In this document: one piece after another, positions 7,141-13,568 of the stretch | How the letters are laid out: every line of letters starts with the position of its first letter | How positions within the stretch are numbered: the stretch's first letter is position 1 | From: Lachnospiraceae bacterium UBA3386 | Lineage (GTDB): Bacteria > Bacillota > Clostridia > Lachnospirales > Lachnospiraceae | Length of the DNA: 15,799 nt | NCBI GenBank assembly: GCA_002358875.1 | Contig: DEPS01000139.1 | Location: 79,926 to 95,724 of the forward strand | Reading direction: 5' to 3' | Program-made: the position numbers and the translations under genes | The notes under the pieces: generated by a model | What the model was told of the DNA's origin: nothing | What the model saw: the letters and a program-made list of their open reading frames with translations, nothing else | The model's database searches: none

Positions 7141-7320
7141 TGAAAGGATCCGGCATACGGATGACGGATGAATGTGGGGGCGGGATGGCTGTTCGGGGCA
7201 GCCGCGGGAAGCGGCGCCGGGCACGTCCGGAACGTCCATAAAATGCCGCGATCATTCAGCCTGTCATGACGGTCATGCCGGAGGATACATGTATCTGAAC
7301 ATTCTAACAGGAGGGTTTTT
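7141..7320 (+). promoter_or_regulatory. GC-rich, hairpin-rich leader of the binding-protein gene
   Basis: Contains two adjoining hairpins, GGCTG (7187-7191)/CAGCC (7199-7203) and GCCGC (7201-7205)/GCGGC (7211-7215), which share bases and so compete. They are followed by a CATGAC-G-GTCATG inverted repeat (7265-7277) and a perfect 12-bp palindrome GATACATGTATC (7284-7295). It ends in an excellent ribosome site AGGAGGG (7309-7315). No known riboswitch consensus is recognised and no gene is seen in it. Confidence 0.45.
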
Positions 7321-8658
7321 ATGAAATTCAAAAAAGCAGCGGCACTGGCACTGGCTGCGGTCATGGGTCTTTCCCTGGCAGCATGCGGAGGCGGTTCTTC
7401 AGCGCCGGCAGGTTCTTCCGGCAGCGATTCCGGTTCGGGCTCTTCGGGCAACAGCCTGACCATCAACATCTGGGATTCCAACCAGCAGGCAGGCCTTCAG
7501 GAGATCGTGGATGACTGGTCCAAGGAGTCCGGCATCTCCGCCAAGATCGAAGTCGTCGACTGGGACAACTACTGGACGCTCCTTGAGGCGGGAGCTTCCG
7601 GCGGCACCATGCCCGATGTCTTCTGGATGCACTCCAATACCGCACAGATGTACATGGAGAATGACATCCTTCTGGATCTGACCGACTATATCAATGGAGA
7701 CAATCCCACTGATATGAGCGTCTACTATCCCGGCATCGTTTCTCTGTACACGAGAAGCGACGGAAAGATCTTCGCAATCCCGAAGGATCACGACACCATC
7801 GCGCTTCTCTACAACAAGGCCATCTTTGATCAGTACGGTGTGGATTATCCCAATGCTGACTGGACATGGGAAGATATGTACGAAGCGGCTAAGAAGATCA
7901 CCGAGGGTTCCAACGGCGAAGTCTACGGTCTTGCCATGAACACCTCCAACAACCAGGACGGCTGGTACAACCTGATCTATGATTACGGCGGAAAGCTGAT
8001 CACTGATGACCACAAGGGAACGACCATCGGCTCTGCAGAAGGCAAGGCGGGCATGGAAATGGTCCGTAAGCTCCTCACCGTCGGCGCTCCTCAGGGTGTT
8101 GTTGCCGAGACCGGCACCGATTCTCTGTTCCAGTCCGGCAAGTGCGCCATGATCACACAGGGTTCCTGGATGATCAACAGCTTCTACAAGGCTGAGAACC
8201 ACGCTGATTATTACTGGGCACTTCTTCCTTACGCTGACGTCAACGGCAACGGCCAGTGTGATGACGGCGAGAGGCAGTCCTGCTACAACGGCCTTGGCTG
8301 GGCAGCCAGCGCCAACACTTCCAACCCCGATGCATGCTACAGCCTGATCTCCTACCTCTGCTCCGAAGCGGCCCAGAAGAAACAGGCCGAGCTGGGCGTC
8401 ACTATGGCCGGTATCGAGGGCATTTCCGAGGAATTCGGCAATGCGTTTGAAGGCATGGATGTCTCCCCCTTCATCGAGATGGAGAAATTCACACTGTACT
8501 TCCGTCCTTACACCAGGAACACCACTGTCTGGGAAGACAAGCTCCAGCAGGCGGGCGCTTTCCTTGACGCATGGCAGAATCCCAATGATCCCGCGGTCAT
8601 GGAGAAGGCCTGCGACAATGCGCAGAAGATCATCGAGGATGCGATTGCAGCAGAATAA
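7321..8658 (+). CDS. Carbohydrate ABC transporter substrate-binding lipoprotein
   Basis: A 445-aa family-1 extracellular solute-binding protein that would capture a sugar or oligosaccharide and hand it to the permeases encoded next. The signal peptide has a KFKK N-region and a hydrophobic core, then lipobox LAAC with the lipidated Cys22 and a Gly/Ser linker (about 23-45). The mature part opens with LTINIWDSNQQAGLQEIVDDW and has DVFWMHSNTAQMYMENDILLDLTDYI, WTWEDMYEAAKKIT, MITQGSWMI and YNGLGWAASANTSNP, all typical of CUT1 binding proteins. Residues 306-317 (DVNGNGQCDDGE) have the spacing of a calcium-binding EF-hand loop, with Cys313 and Cys321 close by. AGGAGGG sits 5 nt before the ATG. Codons are strongly C-ending, consistent with high expression. 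Substrate unknown. Confidence 0.94.
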   Translation: MKFKKAAALALAAVMGLSLAACGGGSSAPAGSSGSDSGSGSSGNSLTINIWDSNQQAGLQEIVDDWSKESGISAKIEVVDWDNYWTLLEAGASGGTMPDVFWMHSNTAQMYMENDILLDLTDYINGDNPTDMSVYYPGIVSLYTRSDGKIFAIPKDHDTIALLYNKAIFDQYGVDYPNADWTWEDMYEAAKKITEGSNGEVYGLAMNTSNNQDGWYNLIYDYGGKLITDDHKGTTIGSAEGKAGMEMVRKLLTVGAPQGVVAETGTDSLFQSGKCAMITQGSWMINSFYKAENHADYYWALLPYADVNGNGQCDDGERQSCYNGLGWAASANTSNPDACYSLISYLCSEAAQKKQAELGVTMAGIEGISEEFGNAFEGMDVSPFIEMEKFTLYFRPYTRNTTVWEDKLQQAGAFLDAWQNPNDPAVMEKACDNAQKIIEDAIAAE

Positions 8659-8697
8659 TGGCCTTTGTGCGGAATATTCCGCAGACATATTATTCTG
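8651..8697 (+). repeat. Nested inverted repeat at the binding-protein stop codon
   Basis: Outer arms CAGAATAAT (8651-8659) and ATTATTCTG (8689-8697), 9 bp perfect, enclose a perfect 16-bp palindrome TGCGGAATATTCCGCA (8668-8683). The outer left arm covers the TAA stop. No T tract follows, so it is more likely an mRNA 3'-end stabilising structure than a terminator. Confidence 0.6.
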
Positions 8698-8712
8698 ACG
8701 GATTTTAAACGG

Positions 8713-8748
8713 GTGCTCCGGCCGGGACGGCATTCTTTGCCGGAGCAC
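8713..8748 (+). promoter_or_regulatory. Strong intercistronic hairpin between binding protein and permeases
   Basis: Perfect 10-bp GC-rich stem GTGCTCCGGC (8713-8722) / GCCGGAGCAC (8739-8748) with a 16-nt loop that holds a further short GCC/GGC pairing. There is no T run after it. Such hairpins between a binding-protein gene and permease genes often protect the upstream mRNA or reduce read-through, giving excess binding protein. This function is inferred from position. Confidence 0.65.
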
Positions 8749-8798
8749 GTTCCTGTAATGCTGTCGCCGATATAAGTTTCTTTCATTCAGGAGGGAGC

Positions 8799-9689
8799 AT
8801 GAGCAAACAAAAGATGACCGCGAGGGCAAAAGAGGAGGCCAGGTGGGGCTGGATGTTTATCGCACCCACTATGCTCGGCCTGATCATCCTGAACTTTTAC
8901 CCTGTATTCAACACAATTTACCAGTCTTTCTGTAAAACGGGAGACTTCGGCAAAGGCAATATTTTTGTCGGCGCCGCCAACTACCAGGCGGTCCTGGCCG
9001 CCGGGGAGACCTGGCAGTCTCTTATCAACACGATCAAATACGCGATCATTGAGGTTCCTTTCGGCGTCGTGATCGCACTGGTTCTGGCCGTGTTCCTCAA
9101 CCAGAAGCTGATCGGCACATCCGTATTCCGGACGATCTTCTTCCTGCCCATGGTCTGCGCGCCCGCTGCGGTCGCCATGGTCTGGAAATGGCTGTACAAC
9201 CAGCAGTTCGGACTTTTCAACAACATTTTCCACACCAACATCGCATGGATCTCCGATCCCAAGATCGCGTGGATCTCGGTCGGCGTGATCGGCGTCTGGT
9301 CCGTGATCGGCTACAACATGGTTCTGTTCATCTCGGGTCTTCAGGAAATCCCGGGTGATTATTATGAAGCGGCTTCGATCGACGGCGCGAGCGGCATCAA
9401 CCAGTTCTTCAATATCACTGTCCCGCTCCTTTCCCCGACCACCTTCTTCATCGTCCAGACCAGGCTGATCGGCGCTCTGACAATCTTCGATCTGATGTTC
9501 ATGGTCATGGACAAGACCAATGTCGCCCTCGACAAGGTGCAGTCCATCGTTTACCTGTTCTATACCTACGCTTTCACCAACGGCAACAAGGGTTACGGCG
9601 CGACCATCGTCATCGTACTCGTCGTCTTCATTATGATCGTGACCTTTATTCTGCAGAAAGCGGAGAAGGTACTTGTCTACCACAACTAA
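8799..9689 (+). CDS. Sugar ABC transporter permease (MalF-like)
   Basis: A 296-aa inner-membrane permease of the binding-protein-dependent CUT1 class. Six hydrophobic segments are visible, near residues 16-36, 80-100, 111-131, 157-178, 212-232 and 266-285. The cytoplasmic EAA loop, which docks on the ATPase, is EAASIDGASGINQFFNITVP at 190-209. The N-terminus (ARWGWMFIAPTMLGLIILNFYPV) is the standard start for MalF/UgpA-type proteins. AGGAGGG (8789-8795) precedes the ATG. It follows two hairpins after the binding-protein gene and lies 15 nt before the second permease gene, so the two permeases are co-translated. No ATPase gene is in the window; a shared MsmX/UgpC-type ATPase encoded elsewhere is the likely energiser. 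Confidence 0.93.
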   Translation: MSKQKMTARAKEEARWGWMFIAPTMLGLIILNFYPVFNTIYQSFCKTGDFGKGNIFVGAANYQAVLAAGETWQSLINTIKYAIIEVPFGVVIALVLAVFLNQKLIGTSVFRTIFFLPMVCAPAAVAMVWKWLYNQQFGLFNNIFHTNIAWISDPKIAWISVGVIGVWSVIGYNMVLFISGLQEIPGDYYEAASIDGASGINQFFNITVPLLSPTTFFIVQTRLIGALTIFDLMFMVMDKTNVALDKVQSIVYLFYTYAFTNGNKGYGATIVIVLVVFIMIVTFILQKAEKVLVYHN

Positions 9690-9704
9690 GGAAAGGGGGA
9701 TAAT

Positions 9705-10544
9705 ATGGATATTCAGACCAGAGACCGCCTCAACAAGGTGATCATGTATGTGATCCTCGTTATCATGGCCTTTATCATGCTCGTCCCCTTTGCCTGGATG
9801 ATCCTGACTGCAGTCAAGACCAATCAGGAAGCGATTTCCGTCTCGCCGTTCTACATTTTCCCGCAGAGCGGCTGGCACTGGGAAAACTTCGCGACCGTGT
9901 GGAAGAGCTACAACTTCCTTATTCTGTACAAGAATACCCTGCTGATGATCTTCTTCCGCGTCGTCTGCGCCTGCCTTACCGCAACAATGGCAGGATACGC
10001 TTTCGGCAGGCTTAATTTCCCGGGCAAGAACGCCATGTTCGCGCTTGTGCTTGTCCAGATGATGATCCCTGCACAGATCTTCATCATTCCTCAGTACCTC
10101 ATGGTCTCCAAGCTCGGCCTTCTCAATACGACCGCCGGTCTTGTATTCCCCGGTATCGTTACTGCATTCGGTACCTACCTGCTCAAGACAGGATATGAAG
10201 GTCTCCCCATGGATCTGGAAGAGGCAGCAGGCCTCGACGGCTGCAATATCGGCCAGAAGTTCCTCAAGATCATGATGCCCCTCACCAGGTCTTCCATGGT
10301 CTCTCTGGGAATCTTTACAGCCCTGTTTGCCTTCAAGGATCTGATGTGGCCCATGATCGTCTGCACCAATTCCGCGACGACTACTCTGTCTGCGGGCCTT
10401 GCCAAGATGCAGGGACAGTACGGCAGCGAATACCCGACCATGATGGCGTCTGCTGTTCTTGCTGTCATCCCCATGATCGTGATCTACATGATCTTCCAGA
10501 AGCAGTTCGTGGAAGGTATCGCGACCTCCGGCGGAAAGCTCTGA
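9705..10544 (+). CDS. Sugar ABC transporter permease (MalG-like)
   Basis: A 279-aa second permease of the same importer. Hydrophobic segments start near residues 12, 74, 110, 142, 198 and 245. The EAA loop is EEAAGLDGCNIGQKFLKIMMP at about 172-192. The N-terminal VPFAWMILTAVKTNQEA and the WENFATVWKSYNFLILYKNT stretch are typical of MalG/UgpE proteins, as is the short basic C-terminus after the last segment. AAGGAAAGGGGG lies just before the ATG. It is the last gene of the transporter operon; a possible terminator is at 10660-10689. Bacterial CUT1 permease pairs form a heterodimer, so this and the upstream permease should make one channel. Confidence 0.93.
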   Translation: MDIQTRDRLNKVIMYVILVIMAFIMLVPFAWMILTAVKTNQEAISVSPFYIFPQSGWHWENFATVWKSYNFLILYKNTLLMIFFRVVCACLTATMAGYAFGRLNFPGKNAMFALVLVQMMIPAQIFIIPQYLMVSKLGLLNTTAGLVFPGIVTAFGTYLLKTGYEGLPMDLEEAAGLDGCNIGQKFLKIMMPLTRSSMVSLGIFTALFAFKDLMWPMIVCTNSATTTLSAGLAKMQGQYGSEYPTMMASAVLAVIPMIVIYMIFQKQFVEGIATSGGKL

Positions 10545-10600
10545 TCCGTTAATACTTACCGGATTGGGTCTTAAAATTGTTTTGAAAAATGATCAAAGCT

Positions 10601-10635
10601 GTTCGGATCCTGAAAAAACCATGTTGAATCTGAAC
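10601..10635 (+). other. Imperfect hairpin after the permease genes
   Basis: GTTCGGAT (10601-10608) pairs with ATCTGAAC (10628-10635), 8 bp with one G-U, loop 19 nt. Part of the 172-nt gap between the permease and the next gene. No clear promoter is seen in the gap. Confidence 0.3.
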
Positions 10636-10659
10636 AGGGGAAAATTGATTATGTGCGGG

Positions 10660-10692
10660 AACCGGGACTTGTAAAGCAGAGTTCCGGTTTTC
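10660..10692 (+). terminator. Possible intrinsic terminator of the ABC operon
   Basis: AACCGGGAC (10660-10668) / GTTCCGGTT (10681-10689), 9 bp with one G-U, 12-nt loop, then a short TTTTC run counting stem bases. It lies only 24 nt before the next ATG, so it may be partial, allowing some read-through into the membrane-protein genes. Confidence 0.45.
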
Positions 10693-10716
10693 GTACGCAG
10701 GAAGAGGGGAAGGATC

Positions 10717-11403
10717 ATGCCGGAACGCATTCGCCGGTTTTTTAAGAGCGAATCGGAAAAACTCAAAGGAAAGACCTGGCGGCAGAAGGCTGAATATGTC
10801 AGGGATTATTACTGGCTGCAGATTTCAGCAGTTGTCATACTTGTCAGCCTTACAGCCTTCGTCATCTATCGGGCCAGGACAACTCTTTCAGAACACTGGC
10901 TTTACCTCATGGTCGCGAATACCCGTGAGGAGGCAGGGACGAACTCACCGCTCTGGCAGGGATATGTAGACTATACCGGATACGACCTGAGCCAGAAGAT
11001 GGTGGAGTTTAATGACGAGGCTTATTTTGACTACGGAAAGAACAGGGCTGCTGGCAACCGGTATTACGAGATGTTTGTCGGCTTTACGGACGCTGGTGTC
11101 CTGGATGCCGTGACCATGGAACCGGACAATCTTGCTTCTCTTGGGGAGAGCGGGCGTCTTCTGGATCTTGCTTCAGAAAAGTGTGTAAGGATCCGGGAAA
11201 AATACGGGGACCGTTTCATTTATGCCATTCCCTATGATAAGGAATACAGCGAAGATCCCGTTCCTGTGGGTGTGGATGTCAGTGACAGCATACTCATGAC
11301 ACAATATCACCTCTATGCTGAGGGCTGTGCCCTGGGCATTGGCGCACAGAGTGAAAATATTGAGGCAGTGGAAAAGTTTCTGGATTATATTTACGGGAAG
11401 TAA
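10717..11403 (+). CDS. Single-pass membrane protein of unknown function
   Basis: A 228-aa protein I do not recognise. It has a basic, charged cytoplasmic N-terminus (about 1-31), one hydrophobic segment at about 32-52 (WLQISAVVILVSLTAFVIY), and an outside domain of about 175 residues. That domain (LYLMVANTREEA, DAVTMEPDNLASLGESGRLLDLASE, then YAIPYDKE near 180) resembles parts of solute-binding proteins, where a sensor lobe reads VDAV...L..GxLLDL. This similarity is my impression, not proven. There is no lipobox, so it is anchored by the transmembrane helix. GGGGAAGG precedes the ATG. The YesL gene starts 18 nt after its stop, so both belong to one operon, directly behind the sugar importer. 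A role in sugar sensing or transporter assembly is a guess. Confidence 0.85.
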   Translation: MPERIRRFFKSESEKLKGKTWRQKAEYVRDYYWLQISAVVILVSLTAFVIYRARTTLSEHWLYLMVANTREEAGTNSPLWQGYVDYTGYDLSQKMVEFNDEAYFDYGKNRAAGNRYYEMFVGFTDAGVLDAVTMEPDNLASLGESGRLLDLASEKCVRIREKYGDRFIYAIPYDKEYSEDPVPVGVDVSDSILMTQYHLYAEGCALGIGAQSENIEAVEKFLDYIYGK

Positions 11404-11421
11404 GACGGAAGGGGGGAGATT

Positions 11422-12189
11422 ATGAGCGAGCTCATAGGCAGTTTTCTGAGCAATGACAGTCCCTTCGGAAGGGCTATGACGCGGTGCGGTGTCGTGATCG
11501 GCGCGAATCTGATGTTTGTGATCTTCAGTCTCCCCGTTTTTACCCTGGGTGCTGCCTATGCAGCGCTTTCTTTCACGATCTTTCGGATGGAGAGGGGTGA
11601 CGGCGTCATCAACCCCTTTAAGGAGTTCTGGAAGGGTTTTAAGGCGAATTTCATACAGGGAACCATTACGCTCTTTGCCGCATCCGCCCTGGCAGCTTTT
11701 CTGATGCTTGACATAAGGATCGCGTCGCAGGCGGACGGCCCGGTCTCTATGTTCAGGATCCCTCTGACAGCCCTGCTGATCATCGAGGTATCCCTGCTGA
11801 TCTGGCTCTTTCCGGTCATGGCGGCTTTTAAGGACACTCTCCCTCATCTGATCAGGAATTCTGCCTATTTTGCCCTTAAAAGGCTCTGGGCACTTCCTGT
11901 TCTGTTGTTTTTCCATCTCTTTTCCCTTTATCTGAGCTGGACGGATGTCCAGATGCAGCCGCTTTATGCATTTATCTGGGCCTTTTTTGGCTTCGGCCTC
12001 CTCTCGGTCCTGGATGCAAAGCTGATGCTGCCCGTGTTCAAACCCTTTCTTCCGGCGGTTGACGAATATGGCGACTTTATTATTGAACCGGAAAACGGTG
12101 AGCCGGAGGAGGAAGAGCATGCTGACAGCTCCCCGGCAATGAAATCCGAAAAGGAGATCCTGGAGGAGATGCAGAGGCTCGGAATGTAG
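11422..12189 (+). CDS. YesL family (DUF624) membrane protein
   Basis: A 255-aa integral membrane protein. It has the family opening (SPFGRAMTRCGVVIGANLMFVIFSLPVFTLGAAYAAL) and about five hydrophobic segments, near 22-44, 78-96, 112-134, 155-174 and 178-197. The middle loop FPVMAAFKDTLPHLIRNSAYFAL is also typical. The last 43 residues form an acidic, charged tail (EPENGEPEEEE) likely in the cytosol and ending in a short helix (EKEILEEMQRLGM). YesL proteins are found in sugar-utilisation loci such as the Bacillus yes cluster; their exact function is unknown. The gene has a strong GGGGGGAG site and follows the unknown membrane protein by 18 nt. No GC-rich terminator is seen after it; only A/T tracts (12190-12220) precede the tRNA promoter. 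Confidence 0.88.
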   Translation: MSELIGSFLSNDSPFGRAMTRCGVVIGANLMFVIFSLPVFTLGAAYAALSFTIFRMERGDGVINPFKEFWKGFKANFIQGTITLFAASALAAFLMLDIRIASQADGPVSMFRIPLTALLIIEVSLLIWLFPVMAAFKDTLPHLIRNSAYFALKRLWALPVLLFFHLFSLYLSWTDVQMQPLYAFIWAFFGFGLLSVLDAKLMLPVFKPFLPAVDEYGDFIIEPENGEPEEEEHADSSPAMKSEKEILEEMQRLGM

Positions 12190-12222
12190 TAAAAAAAATT
12201 TTAAAAAAATTAAAAATAACTC

Positions 12223-12251
12223 TTGCGTTTGCCGGAAGGTTCTGTTATCAT
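12223..12251 (+). promoter_or_regulatory. Promoter of the tRNA-Glu gene
   Basis: TTGCGT (12223-12228), exactly 17 nt, then TATCAT (12246-12251; five of six matches). An A/T-tract run at 12190-12220 just upstream could act as an UP element. Transcription would begin near 12258, about 34 nt before the tRNA. Confidence 0.65.
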
Positions 12252-12256
12252 ATGTC

Positions 12257-12278
12257 TTGCGTTGAGGAAACAACGCAA
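12257..12278 (+). other. Hairpin in the tRNA-Glu 5' leader
   Basis: TTGCGTTG (12257-12264) / CAACGCAA (12271-12278), perfect 8-bp stem with a 6-nt loop, starting at the predicted transcription start. TCTTGCGTT occurs twice, at 12221-12229 (covering the -35 box) and 12255-12263. It might protect the precursor 5' end or be an operator-like repeat. Confidence 0.5.
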
Positions 12279-12291
12279 AAAATAATTATCC

Positions 12292-12363
12292 GGCTCGTTG
12301 GTCAAGGGGTTAAGACGCTGCCCTCTCACGGCAGAATCATGGGTTCGATTCCCGTACGAGCTG
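12292..12363 (+). tRNA. tRNA-Glu, anticodon CTC
   Basis: Full cloverleaf of 72 nt. Acceptor GGCTCGT (12292-12298) pairs with ACGAGCT (12356-12362) with a terminal G-U. The D arm is GTC/GAC around AAGGGGTTAA. The anticodon stem CTGCC/GGCAG (12318-12322/12330-12334) holds loop CTCTCAC, so the anticodon is CTC (12325-12327), reading GAG. The T arm is ATGGG/CCCGT with loop TTCGATT. G12363 is the discriminator. CCA is not encoded and must be added. Confidence 0.95.
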
Positions 12364-12370
12364 CGATTCG

Positions 12371-12401
12371 AAAGAGACAGTGATATGAACTGTCTCTTTT
12401 T
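12371..12401 (+). terminator. Intrinsic terminator of the tRNA-Glu gene
   Basis: AAAGAGACAGT (12371-12381) / ACTGTCTCTTT (12389-12399), perfect 11-bp stem, 7-nt loop, running into TTTTTATATA. It begins 7 nt after the tRNA, so this is a single-gene tRNA unit. Confidence 0.9.
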
Positions 12402-12515
12402 ATATACCTGTCCTGCAGATCGTTATGATCACAGATCCTGAGAGGCCAAAAGAGTATTTCACATAATGAGGCAGATTTTGTCGATATCTGTTGTGTTTAC
12501 AATTGGAGGCGGTTT

Positions 12516-13436
12516 ATGACGAAGGTTCTTAAAAATACGGCTGCAGGCTACACGGAATCCGAAGATTACAGGTGTCTTGAAAACCTGCAGCGATCCTTTG
12601 CATCTTTGTTTCCTGTGTATATAGGATGGGAGAACAATAATCCTTCACATCTTTTTGAACCCACGGAAAGAGATAATCATGTGCTTCATTTTGTGACAAA
12701 AGGAAGGGGCAGACTCATCCTTGAGGACGGTGAGCGCGAGGTCGGGATGGGAGATGTGTTTTATATCGCTCCTGGTATGAAAGCGGGATATGTCGCGGAT
12801 GATGTTAACCCCTGGTCTTATGTCTGGATCGGATATAACGGGGTCCGGGCCCAGGAGTATTCCCGTCTGGCGGGTTTCTCCGAAAAGCAGCCTGTCAGAA
12901 AAAGCGGATTTGTCGATAAGGTTGCGAACTATATCGAGGAAGCGCTGAACGCCCACACCATGACTACGGCGGATGAGCTTCACCGGGAAGCTGTTCTGAT
13001 GGAGATTTTTGCCATCCTGATCAGGGAGAACGAAGAGGGCAGCGCCGGATACGGTATCAAGACAGAGGAACCTGATTTTGTCCAGCGTTCTCTCGATTAT
13101 ATTTCCCAGAATTTTGACCGGAATATCCGGATCAATAACCTGGCAAATTATCTTGGTGTCAGCAGGAGCTATCTCAGCAGCAGCTTTAAAAAGTCTGTCG
13201 GCTGTTCTCCGCAGAATTATATCCTGAACCTCAGGATGGAGCGGGCGAGAAATCTTCTGCGCTCGACTTCGCTCCCCGTCAACCTGATCGCGGATTCTGT
13301 CGGTTATGAAGATCAGCTGGCTTTTTCCAAAGCATTCAAGCAGTATTACGGCTTAAGTCCAAGGGATTATCGCAAGGGCGGCCAGGAACTGCGCGTTTAT
13401 GAGAAGAAAGGCGATTTTGTGGGGTCAAAGCTCTGA
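12516..13436 (+). CDS. AraC-family transcriptional regulator, cupin sensor type
   Basis: A 306-aa DNA-binding regulator. The N-terminal half has the AraC-type cupin ligand domain (HVLHFVTKGRGRLILEDGEREVGMGDVFYIAPG, near residues 50-87) followed by PWSYVWIGYNG, a pattern shared with MsmR-like sugar regulators. The C-terminal domain (about 190-290) carries two helix-turn-helix units: INNLANYLGVSRSYLSSSFKK and LIADSVGYEDQLAFSKAFKQYYG, ending GLSPRDYRK. The start has GGAGG (12505-12509) 6 nt upstream. It most probably activates the neighbouring importer in response to a sugar or derivative, judged from family and position. A possible promoter is CTGAGA...CATAAT, but it is weak. The stop codon lies inside the first copy of a 27-bp tandem repeat. 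Confidence 0.92.
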   Translation: MTKVLKNTAAGYTESEDYRCLENLQRSFASLFPVYIGWENNNPSHLFEPTERDNHVLHFVTKGRGRLILEDGEREVGMGDVFYIAPGMKAGYVADDVNPWSYVWIGYNGVRAQEYSRLAGFSEKQPVRKSGFVDKVANYIEEALNAHTMTTADELHREAVLMEIFAILIRENEEGSAGYGIKTEEPDFVQRSLDYISQNFDRNIRINNLANYLGVSRSYLSSSFKKSVGCSPQNYILNLRMERARNLLRSTSLPVNLIADSVGYEDQLAFSKAFKQYYGLSPRDYRKGGQELRVYEKKGDFVGSKL

Positions 13437-13488
13437 AGTATCCGAATCAAAAAAACAGTCTGAAGTATCCGAATCAAAAAAACAGTCT
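13432..13488 (+). repeat. 27-bp perfect tandem duplication over the araC stop codon
   Basis: The 27-bp unit starting TCTGAAGTATCCG occupies 13432-13458 and 13459-13485 with no mismatch, plus three bases of a third copy (13486-13488). The first copy contains the TGA stop (13434-13436) and its seven-A run repeats in the second. It is probably a replication-slippage duplication and likely recent, since the copies are identical. Confidence 0.93.
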
Positions 13489-13516
13489 TGATTTTTGGTT
13501 TTCATTGTGCTAATAT
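13488..13516 (+). promoter_or_regulatory. Candidate promoter of the rimP-nusA operon
   Basis: TTGATT (13488-13493), exactly 17 nt, TAATAT (13511-13516), in AT-rich DNA; four of six matches each. The -35 box starts at the edge of the tandem repeat. Transcription near 13523 would give a leader of about 205 nt before the rimP ATG. Confidence 0.45.
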
Positions 13517-13568
13517 GCTTTAAGTTATAGAGAATTTTTACTATATGATGTATGTTGAAGATTTATGA

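Noticed and set aside
7399..8829. Minus-strand frame opposite the binding-protein gene
   Set aside because: An antisense shadow caused by the C-ending codons of a highly expressed gene; no ribosome site and no family match.
8787..9878. Long minus-strand frame opposite the permease
   Set aside because: Its translation is very rich in Asp, His and Glu, typical of an antisense shadow of a membrane-protein gene, and the + strand gene is certain.
12190..12220. Intrinsic terminator for the YesL gene
   Set aside because: Only A and T tracts; no GC-containing stem precedes a T run.
12292..12401. Integration site of a mobile element at the tRNA
   Set aside because: No integrase gene and no repeat of the tRNA 3' end is present in the window.
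12480..12500. Promoter of the araC gene at TACAAT (12498)
   Set aside because: It is too close to the ribosome site and has no -35 box at an acceptable distance.
13432..13488. Start of a CRISPR array
   Set aside because: The two 27-bp units are directly adjacent with no spacer, one covers a stop codon, and no cas gene is near.
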